A DNA stretch of 64,000 nt from Isoetes taiwanensis (Eukaryota; Streptophyta; Lycopodiopsida; Isoetales; Isoetaceae), in assembly GCA_021234155.1 (NCBI GenBank), contig JAJEKV010000001.1:24169189-24233188 (forward strand), in the 5' to 3' direction. Below are positions 22,255 to 31,316 of the stretch, piece after piece (the stretch's first letter is position 1; each line of letters begins with the position of its first letter). The notes beneath the pieces were generated by a model. That model searched no databases and was not told where the DNA came from. It saw only the letters and a program-made list of their open reading frames with translations. Position numbers and translations under genes: made by a program.

Positions 22255-22809
22255 CTAAACATGGCACCAGAGTTTTTCTAGTAATTCCATCTGGGGTTCA
22301 GGAAGTACAACAACTGCATCTATGCTGGAATCCTTACTGTAAGAAGGGAGCAGAACCACAATGCCTTCATAGATATCTGGTAAGTTGCCTGCATACAAGG
22401 GGGAGCCCCAACCAAAGTCTACATCATAGAGTGGAAAATTAACCCAGCTTGTAACCAGCAAATCTGGAGCAAGAGAAACTGGCACACTGTGATTAGCTTC
22501 CATCTGGTTGTAAAGCTCCATGGCATCTATGCTGCAGCGCAAATACTTGTCATCAGCCCTTTTGATGGCATTGCTAACAAGCTCTGCAGCATCTGAAAGG
22601 GGTGCTTCTGTAAGTTGACTGGCAGCTATGGAAGTAGAAGGACAAAATGTTGCATTCCCAAAATATCCTTTGGGCAGTGCTGGCTCAAGTCTGTGCCTCC
22701 CATCCATGGCCACCAGAACATGTGTCTCAGTTTTCCCATTCAGTTTTCTTGCACTTGTTATGCATTTCCACAAATGTGCTGCAAGGCTTTCGAAGGGATA
22801 TTCTTTCAT
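22255..22809 (-). pseudogene. BAHD acyltransferase, second-exon C-terminal half
   Basis: The 184-residue frame has AMDGRHRLEPALPKGYFGNA (residues 34-53) and DFGWG at 131-135, followed by PLYAGNLPDIYEGIVVLLPS. DFGWG and the GYFGN region are hallmarks of plant BAHD enzymes, which move acyl groups from CoA thioesters to alcohols or amines in the cytosol; HCT-like and polyamine acyltransferases are close in pattern. Family members are about 430-460 residues. The catalytic HHxxxDG half is not visible upstream, so this is exon 2 alone, beginning after a possible acceptor AG near 22806. The frame is intact to its stop. It could be a real terminal exon with exon 1 beyond a large intron, or a remnant. 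The substrate cannot be inferred. Confidence 0.75.
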
Positions 22810-24268
22810 ACATCAAGCAAACCCATGCAAACATCACATAATGCATTCTACATCTACATTACCATCTACAGAATGCTATTCCAGACTCTGCGGCACCCTG
22901 TTTTCCTGTGTTATGACACCCTCGGTTCTTTGTGAGAGGTAAGTCAACAATTGTAGATTTCACTATCTCCGCTGCTTGTGGATTTTGTAGATGTCTCCTG
23001 CTAAATGGACCTTAATTTGAAGCATAAAGGTAGCACAGTTCTATAACTGGATTTTCTTATCCATTTGTATCAACCTTTTGATTTTGAGCACAGAAGCTAA
23101 CTATAACCAGATGTTGCTTCTTATTTTCAGACAGAGAATTATCTATACCTAACAACAACGATATGTTCCTTCTAATTTACAAAGCGAAGAAGCTAACTAA
23201 AAGCAGAAAACAAATGACATAACACAGTCTAGCACTCAACGTGTCAGCAGAAAATAGTCAACAGAAAACAAATGACATAACAAATGCCTCTGAAACAGAT
23301 TATGAATGGCAAACAAAGATCCTTTACTTTTCTATTCTTAGAGGGTGCAACACACCAAAATCCATCCATATCCACTAAATTGCTTACAACTTATGCATGA
23401 ATTGTGTTGCAGACAACCTACTGCATCTAATCAGCATGCACACGAAGTCTTTTATTTTACATCTTGCAAATCTTAGATCTAGGCCCAATGTCAAATATCT
23501 CTAACACATTTATCCTGAATTATATGAGAGGTAAGCTAACAATGTTAATGGCTATCTGCTTTATCTTCTAATCTTTGAGCCTTTAGATGCAGATACAAAA
23601 GAATCATATTAATGACAGACCTAAGACCATCGCTGTTTATTATGGAACAATTGCAAATGCTTGCAAACAGGAGACTTGATTATCTTTCCTGCTTAAACAG
23701 ACCTAAGGAGAGTTGACTGCCTCTGCTCCTTATTGATTTTGTAAATGTCGTCTCCTGCGGAATGGATCCTAATTTCAAGCATGCAATTGCGGCCTTTGGA
23801 TTCTTTCGCTGGCATCGAATGAAAATTATGCTAGCATTTGAAGACGAAGCTAGCATTAACTAGGCCGGATTTGAAGACTGTGTTGACTAGATTAGCATCA
23901 ACTAGGGCGGAATTGAGCCCAGAGAATAATTTCGGAAGCCAAATAATATTCAAAGAAAATTGGAGAGAATGACGACTACTTTCTAAAACTGTAAAACGTG
24001 TTTGCGGAGAACTGAAAACAAACTTACTAATTGAGCGATTTCAGTTAGATAACGTGCATAATGGGCGTTCAAGCTGTGTGACCTTGTGCGCCTTAAGAGC
24101 CACCAGCACCCCTCTAAACGAAGGTAAGCAAAAAAAACCTCTCTAGTGTGATTTTCTCCGACGAAGATTTTTAGGCGGCAAACAGAAATAGAATTCATTT
24201 TGACGCGCGTCAAACAAAATTGCGTCAGATGCAATAGTCTAAATCATTCTATGGAGTACTCGTACTAA
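22810..24268. other. Non-coding stretch with two copies of the dispersed repeat
   Basis: Holds repeat copies at 22971-23026 and 23724-23788. No BAHD first exon, RNA gene or transposon end was recognised. A short palindromic CTAGCAT-type series occurs near 23830-23900. Confidence 0.45.
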
Positions 24269-24572
24269 TGAAAATAATAGTTAAAATTTTGTTTTTATTC
24301 AAATACAATGTTAATTTTACATTAGCATTATTAGAATTATGTATTAGATTATGTATTAGGTAATTTATGTGTGGGGGCCCTTTACGCCCCATAAAATTTG
24401 AGGCGGCCCCGCCAGACGAGGCGGGGCACGATGAAAATAATAGTTAAAATTTTGTTTTTATTCAAACACAATGTTAATTTTACATTAGCATTATGTATTA
24501 GGTAATTCATGTGTGGGGGCCCTTTACGCCCCATAAAATTTGAGGCGGCCCCGCCAGACGAGGCGGGGCACG
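24269..24572. repeat. Tandem duplication ending in a GC-rich block
   Basis: Two units (24269-24431 and 24432-24572) both start ATGAAAATAATAG and end GAGGCGGGGCACG. The first has an extra 20-odd bases in its AT-rich half. Each unit joins an AT-rich half to a very GC-rich half. Confidence 0.85.
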
Positions 24573-24736
24573 AGCGGCGGAGCCGCGAGTGCGCCGCCGA
24601 GAATTTTGCACATAAAATTTGAGGCGGCCCCACCAGACGAGGCAGGGCACGAGCAGCGGAGCCGCGAGTGCGCCGCCGAGTCTGGGGGGGGCGCCGAGAA
24701 TTTTGGGGGCGTAAAGGGCCCTCACACATGAATTAC
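24501..24736. repeat. GC-rich inverted-repeat (foldback) element
   Basis: GGTAATTCATGTGTGGGG...CCCTTTACGCCCC at 24501-24538 is the reverse complement, nearly perfect, of 24701-24736. The roughly 160-bp loop holds two direct copies of an 80-bp GC-rich unit (from 24541 and from about 24620) rich in GGCGG and CCGCC. It looks like a foldback or MITE-type element; no target duplication was identified. Confidence 0.75.
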
Positions 24737-24997
24737 CAAACGTAATGAACGTTTGTTTCATATTACGTCCGATATCTGGCTATGGCTGGAGCTAGGATAT
24801 GGCTATGGCTATAATTTTATATCACTTAAATGTAGTCTGATAATAAGGGCAATTTGCTAATTTCTTTAAATACAATAACTTAAAATATAAGGGCGGTTTT
24901 AAAAATTTTCCTTTATGTATTTTAATGCATAATGTATTTTAATGTAATTGTGTTTTTCATGGTTTATTTTCCAGTTTGGTTGTGTCTTCCATCGCTC

Positions 24998-25282
24998 ATG
25001 GCTTCAGCTAATATTGAGAGTTCCAATGTTGATTCACATGGTTCTAGTAGTGAGCCTATGCCACCTATAGATTTGCTACCCAGGTAAGAACATAGCTTAT
25101 GATTTGGTATTAATTTCATGTTAAATGCATCATTTTTTTCTTTTTGTGTCTAGGGAGCTTAGTTCCTCTTCACGCTCTTCAAAAAGTAAACGCATGGCAG
25201 CGCTTTATGATGATCCCATTCAAAGGCAATACAAACAAGTTGGGACTTGTTGGTGTAAACAATGCAAAGGGACAAAGGCAAA
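24998..25282 (+). pseudogene. tnp2-type transposase, first exons
   Basis: Exon 1 is 24998-25083 (MASANIESSNVDSHGSSSEP), with donor CAG|GTAAG. Exon 2 starts after TAG at 25153 and encodes KRMAALYDDPIQRQYKQVG and CWCKQCKGTK. The CxxC followed (after the LINE) by KHG looks like the N-terminal zinc-finger (CxxC...H) of this transposase class. The LINE tail interrupts after CKGTK. The reading phase across the intron fits (P-R-E-L). The transposase would act in the nucleus on CACTA ends. Confidence 0.6.
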
Positions 25283-27315
25283 GATATAAATATAAATATA
25301 AATATAAATAAATATATCCTCTATGGCAAAAAGATACAAAATTTATTGTTCAAGACGCTCAATCCAGAGCACATTCTAACTCAAAATCTTTCATGAACTC
25401 AAATAGATTCATTATGTCTTTTCTTTCTTGCCAAACGGCCTTCACATACGAGCTTAAAAGATGTGTTGGTATATCAAAAAGATCTTTTAGAGAGGTTACC
25501 TGGATATTGTAGACCTCACGAATATGTGCATAAGAAGCACATCTCAAGAAAGCATGCTCCTCTGTTTCAATTTCTAGCTCTAGACATGCAGGACACAACC
25601 TCTGATCACGAGGAGTACCAGTCCAACTTCCAGTCTCTATATGGAGTGTATGCGATGACAATCGTAGTTGAGAAATAAGCATCCGTCTTTTCCTATCAAT
25701 ATTGGATAAGAGATACTTCTGTTCTTTGTATTCCTGCAAGTCATTGACATTTGTTAGATAAAACTGTTTTTTAACCTCTTTTTCTGACTCCAATATCCAC
25801 ATTTTCTTGACAACTATTTCAGAAACCTGTGCGTGAACTTCCATGAACTTAAGCGAGACAGGCCAGATTGCACCTAGCCATCTTTCTGCCCAATGTTTGA
25901 CCTCCGAATACCAACCTTTAACAGTGGATTGCTCTAAAGCCAATCTAGGATATCGGTCACCATCCATAGCAAGTACCCTATTGACATAGGTTATGGTCCT
26001 GCAAAGAGCTTCTACCTCAAGTGGAAGCATGCCTGCCTCTGCCAACAACATTTCATATGGTGTTTGGGGTTTCGCCCCAAATTCTATGAGCAAAAACCTT
26101 TTTTGGACCTTTTCAATTTTACTCCAGCTCTTCTTTGATAATCCTGCCCCCCAAATGGGACTACCATAAAGGATCACTGGTTTCACTTGAACACCATATA
26201 GCAATCGTCTCAACTTCCAGTGGTCGAAATTATTGATTTTACACTGATGAAGCATACTGTATAATGCCCGCATGCCTCCTGAAGCTCTCTTTTGGGCCGC
26301 CACATTCCGTCTATAGTTCTGTGATACTTCAATACCAAGATATTTATACTCACTCACTTTCTGTAAAGATATTCCTCCAATAGAGAAAATTGTGGTATCA
26401 TGCCCCCCGAACACCATAATTTTTTACTTATCTGTATTTATGGATAATCGCTTTTCAGCGCAAAAAGCATCCAGAACATTTAAATGCTGTTGTAAACCGC
26501 TTGCTGTTTTAGAGATTAGTACTATGTCATCTGCAAATAACAAAAGCTGAATAATATACTTCCCAAGTCTAACTCCAACACCACCAAGTCTGGCCAACCA
26601 GCTCTCTAGTTCATCAATAAATAAGCCGAAAAGAGTAGGGGAGCATGGACATCCTTGTTTTACACCAATTGTGTTTGCAACTTTTTCTGTTCCAGCAAAT
26701 GGAAAAGAGAGCTCTACTAGGACCTGTTTATACAAACAGGCTACAGCATTTTTCAATTCATCTGGGATACTAAGATCATTTAGTCTCAAAGCAAGCTCTT
26801 TTCTACTAACCCTGTCAAATGCTTTTGTTAAATCAATAAAGGCCACATACCTTTTATTTCCAGAGCCTTTTGCTCCTTCTGTCATTACTCGCAAAGTAGC
26901 AAGATGATCTAATGTTGAGTGATTACTTCGAAAACCTGCCTGTCCAATAGCTCTATTATCATGTTTATCAACCCAAGAGGAAATTTTATTCTCCAACATA
27001 GATGCAAAGAGTTTAGCAAAAACATTGCTTACCAAGATTGTTCGATAGTTCTTCACTTCATTCTTGCTTCCAGATTTATAGATAGGAATGGTCCTATTAA
27101 TACACCAATCACTTGGAAAATTGCCCTTTATAAGGCATTTATTACATAAATTAGCGAAGAGCATATGGAGTTTATCTCCTCCCCACTTAAACAATTCAAT
27201 CGAAAGCCCATTTGAATCGGTAGCTTTGCCATTGTTCATTTTCCGTAGTGCACATTCCACATCTGCCACGGAGAATATCTCTTTAGGCTCTCCTGCAAAC
27301 AGTATATTCTATTAG
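25283..27315 (-). mobile_element. LINE, 5'-truncated, with RT and zinc-finger C-terminus
   Basis: The minus-strand ORF2 starts in mid-protein at 27315. RT motifs in order: NRTIPIYKSGSKNEVKNYR, GFRSNHSTLDHL, AFIDLTKAFDRV (A), GVKQGCPCSPTLFG (B), FADD at 26526-26537 (C), KRLSINTDK (D). An in-frame TAA at 26424-26426 splits it from the 352-residue rest (25359-26417). The rest ends with a CCHC-type motif CPACLELEIETEEHAFLRC. The 3' end carries a (TATAAA)n-like tail at 25284-25315. There is no endonuclease domain, consistent with 5' truncation on insertion. It sits in tnp2 coding sequence, opposite in orientation. Confidence 0.88.
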
Positions 27316-27334
27316 AGAGCAACATAGATTAAAG

Positions 27335-27650
27335 CATGGTTGGATGAGGAATGCACCACCGCCAAGCGACGAGGAGCATCGTGTTCGACGTGAAGCCGAG
27401 GAGGTACTATCTATTTATATTGAATTAAAATTAATTTTGTTTAGGATCATTTTAGCTTATTTCGAGAAACATAATTTGCAGTACATTGAGTTAATCCATA
27501 ACCATCCAAATCTTGAAAAGAAAGTTGATATTCAACTATCTTCTGGATCATCTTCAGATAGTACAACATCTGTTACTGGCATAATGGATGATAGCTCATC
27601 GAGTAAGGATAGCACAAGTGGAGGAGATGATGTTGAACCACTTGTGTTAG
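27335..27650 (+). pseudogene. tnp2-type transposase, exons after the LINE
   Basis: NAPPPSDEEHRVRREAEE ends at a donor GAG|GTACTA (27402). A roughly 78-bp intron, open in frame, runs to a TTTGCAG acceptor at 27480. Then YIELIHNHPNLEKKVDI and a Ser/Asp-rich linker (SSSSKDSTSGGDD) follow. The next recognisable tnp2 exon (PIEDEGQSSDDD, 31317) also starts with an acidic Ser-rich linker, so the 3.7 kb between are insertions or an added module. Confidence 0.55.
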
Positions 27651-28385
27651 GACGCACTAGAGGAAAATCAATTGCTTTAACTTTAAGAGCTCATTTCGAG
27701 AAGGGAACATACACAGTTACTCATGCAGATGAGACCGACGGAGATTTTACTAATGAAATCCCTGATTCCCTCAAAGCCGTCATTATTCCATTTGACCGCA
27801 GGACAATGGGATGTTGGGATGGACAACTACCTTCTATGTTAGAGGAGTTTATATATTGGGGCCATAAATACATGATTGCACCATCAAAGCTTTTACCTGA
27901 GGCAGGCAGGGGTTTGTATATTTTAGATCATGTCAATGTGCGACTGGGAGGAATAGCAATATTGATGGCATATGGCGGTCCTTCGTACCCATGGGGTACA
28001 TGGCAAAAACTAGCATCCTCATGCCAAGCATGTCTACTTATGGCATGACACTGAATGCTGCATCTTGGTTGGAGCGTAGAAGTAAGGGGCAAAATGTTTA
28101 TCGCAATGAGTTGATTTTTGTTGATGGCCGGCCAAGTCTTCATGGGAATATTGCAGGTCTCATAAATAGCTCACATAATCGTCCAGAGCTGACAAATGCA
28201 GATTTTGAGGAGACAGATGACCATGACTTGCATTATATGCATGGTCACGACGGACCATATGTTCGTGTTTGTGCTAAACGAAGTCTAAAGCCAGGGGATG
28301 AACTGTTTATTAACTACTCTTTTAGGAGGACTGTCCCAAGACGAAGACAACATCAACAAAAGGGTGACCCTATTGTAGTTCCTTA
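27651..28385 (+). pseudogene. SET-domain (lysine methyltransferase-like) coding stretch
   Basis: Directly continuing the tnp2-side frame come RGKSIALTLRAHFEKGTY, then EAGRGLYILDHVNVRLG and YGG, then (after a shift between 27991 and 28048) VDGRPSLHGNIAGLINSS, ELTNADFEETD, and KPGDELFINYSFRR before the stop. GRG, Y-GG, an NxxxPN-like segment and GDELFINYSF occupy the order of SET-domain motifs (GxG, YxG, NHxxxPN, ELxxDY). Canonical NHxCxPN is here INSSHNRPELTNADF, a variant that leaves catalysis uncertain. SET enzymes methylate lysines, often on histone tails. Whether it was fused to the transposase, captured, or separately inserted is unresolved. Confidence 0.6.
27728..27811 (+). repeat. 84-bp direct repeat, copy 1
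   Basis: Identical to 28480-28563. Copy 1 is inside the SET reading frame; copy 2 follows the SET stretch and is joined to the 5' end of the second LINE in another frame. Confidence 0.95.
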
Positions 28386-28479
28386 GGGACGGAAACATAA
28401 CCTTAGACCTAAGACCATAAGTTGAAATGATGTATGCACTTGGGTGCGATTTTACATCGTGTACATAATATTATGATAT

Positions 28480-28563
28480 GATGAGACCGACGGAGATTTT
28501 ACTAATGAAATCCCTGATTCCCTCAAAGCCGTCATTATTCCATTTGACCGCAGGACAATGGGA
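28480..28563 (+). repeat. 84-bp direct repeat, copy 2
   Basis: Perfect copy of 27728-27811, directly before LINE sequence that begins around 28564 (ENRAFRASVWYDDECREHKR). Confidence 0.95.
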
Positions 28564-31104
28564 AAACAGGGCATTCAGAGCTTCAGTATGGTATGATGAC
28601 GAGTGTAGAGAACACAAGAGGAAAACAAGAAGACACAGGGGAAAGGAGACATACAGGGAAGAAAAGGCAGCATACATAAGATTACTAAAGAAGAAAAGAT
28701 ACAATAACCTCCTACAGCACCAATGGTATATGGGAAAATTGTTGAAAAAACAGCCCCGAAGATTTTGGAGGGGACTCAAAAACAAAGTAGGGAACAACAA
28801 TATGAAAGCAAGGAATGAACAAGATGACATTGGAACCGAGGGATGGGAGAGTTACCTGGACAAATTATACAAGACGGGGGCACCTCCGGTACCAATACCA
28901 ATACAGCATGACCCGGACAAACCATGCTTCAACATGCTAGAAGTAATGCTAGCACTAAACAGGATGGCTAATCATAAAGCACCGTATCTATACGGCCTGA
29001 CCGTGGAACTACGAAGTCTTGAGACAGAATTGGTAGACAAAGTTACGCACATATTCAATGGCATCATACATACAGGACTCCCAGACAGATGGACATACAA
29101 CAGAGTCATACCTCTACATAAGGCAGGAAATAGAAAAGACCCAGGGAACTATAGGATGATAATGGTGAGCTCGATTTTCGCAAAATGGTTTGGAAAGGCA
29201 CTGGATAACAAACTAAAAAAAATGGGCGTAAGAAGGAAATATGAGAGCACGAGAACAAGCGAGGTTCGACCGAGCACTCAACCACGTACCATCTCGTGAC
29301 TCTCCTGGATATTAATAGAGCACAACAAAGGCGGGGAAGGAAAATAATGTTGCTTTGTAGATTTCAGAAAAAGCATTTGATACAATCCAGAGAGAAGTCA
29401 TTAAAAAGACCCGATGGACATGCAAGCCCCGACAAAATATGGTAGGATCAATCGCAAGATTATACCACAAGGTGTATGCTAAGATGGAAAAGGAAGGACA
29501 GCCGATAATCTGTGACACCGGTGTAAAGCAGGGATGTCCGTTATCCTCAACTCTGTTTGGTATATACATAGATGCACTACAGGGATACATAGCAGAAACA
29601 AATAAGGGGACGAAAGTATGCCCCCACACTAGGAGACACGAAGGTACCGATAATGCTATATGCGGATGATCTCAGTATGATGGCAACAAAAAACAAAGGG
29701 ATGCACAGACTGCTCAAAATTCTAGAACAATTCTGTGAGGAAACAGGTCTGACCGTGAATCTAGCAAAAACTAAGATAGTCATCTTTGGACATAAGAACA
29801 GGCATAAACCTTTCATGTATAAAGACAAAGAGATAGAGGAAACAACAGAATACAGATATCTAGGTTATGATGCACATGGCACAGGGAAGTGGGCCAAAGG
29901 AGCTAACGCCAGATTTCAATCAGCTATAGGAAGCTACTTTAACATGAAAAACTTCTGTAACAGAAGTAGAATAACTGATTGGGACATCAAATGCTACCTA
30001 TTTAGTGCAGCGGTGGCCACCACTCAGTTGTACGGAGCAGAAGCATGGGGACCAGGCTTAACAGAAAGAAATTGGGAAAAGCAGGAAGGAATTCTTAGGC
30101 AATGGCACAGACAGGAATTCAGGGTAAGGACAAACACGCCGCTGACAATCATGGTCCTAGAAACAGGGCAAAAACCGATGGAGGTGAGAGCATGGGAAAG
30201 AACCATAAGGTACCTGATCAGAGACAATGCAGGGGACATACAAGGGAAACTGTCCAACATTGCAATCACCGAATCAGCAAAATCACACATCCTCGAAAGC
30301 ACTGGATGGTTTAAAGAAGTGGCAACATGGACCAGACAGATGGGATTAAACCTGAGTGACCTAATAGAAGAGGGGCAATGGAATGAGGAGTGGGCAGACA
30401 TAGCGACAAGAGCATGGCTGCAAAGACACACAGGACCCAAGACAGACTGGCTCGTACAAGTTTTTAACCCAGAACAACAAATAGGACACCAGATATACCG
30501 GGATAACATATTAGGGAAAAACAGAAGGGACATCCTGGTCAGATTCAGGATGGGAAGTCATGATCTAAGAATCGAAAAAGACAGGTGGAGAGGGATAGAC
30601 AAAGAGGACAGGATATGCAGAATCTGTGACGGGGGGAGAATAGAGGATGAGAATCATATGATTAATGACTGTCCAATCTACGGAGACATCAGGGACAGAT
30701 ACAGAAATATAAGGTGGGGGGAACCAGTCCACAGAATGATGACGATGACAGAATCATTACGGGATCTGGCAGACGCGATCCAAAGAATGGCGACCAGACA
30801 CAGAGAAGTACACAGTGAAAGAGGGCTTGTAATATGATCTGTACAAAACGGGTCATATAGCCTCACACAAATTGCTCAGCTAAAAGCTGATTGATAACGA
30901 CGCATCACTGCACGGCCAAGAAGCCGAGGTAAAGCGGGATGCCGGTATTAAAAGAAAAAAAGTCAGCCTTTAGAAAAGGCTACATTATAACAGCGTGATG
31001 TGCTAGTAGCACCCCTTTTAGGGAGCTCGCCCATGCTACACAAGTCCAGGGGCCTTACGGCACAAGGGACATTAATGTATTCTATTCTATTCTATTCTAT
31101 TCTA
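28564..31104 (+). mobile_element. LINE, second family, 5'-truncated
   Basis: ORF2 fragments at 28564-29299, 29300-29670 (other frames) and 29653-30837. RT motifs: NRVIPLHKAGNRKDPGNYR, VDFRKAFDTIQ (A, near 29360), GVKQGCPLSSTLFGIYID (B), YADD at 29659-29670 (C), TVNLAKTKIVIFG (D). The C-terminus holds CRICDGGRIEDENHMINDC, a CCHC-type motif. Frameshifts occur near 29230-29300, 29430 and 29650. About 260 bp of 3' UTR end in a (TTCTA)n tail at 31079-31104. The 5' end joins an 84-bp duplicate of SET sequence rather than a normal target duplication. Confidence 0.88.
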
Positions 31105-31316
31105 ATTTAGTAGTGTCCAGTTATTTTACTATCATATACTCTTACGCATATGTGATCTCATGCAATATAATGTATCATGTATGTGTCTGAGACAAATATT
31201 GATGATTATTTATTTCAATTGATTAAAGGTTAAATGAAGGTAATGGTTAAGGATATGAAGTTAGGATAACAACTAACCTTGAAACAACCACTAATTTGAG
31301 ATTGTTTTATGTTTGG

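Noticed and set aside
24382-24761. Pro/Arg-rich frames on both strands
   Set aside because: They arise from GC-rich tandem and inverted repeats; no start context, no family, no similarity between units beyond the DNA repeat.
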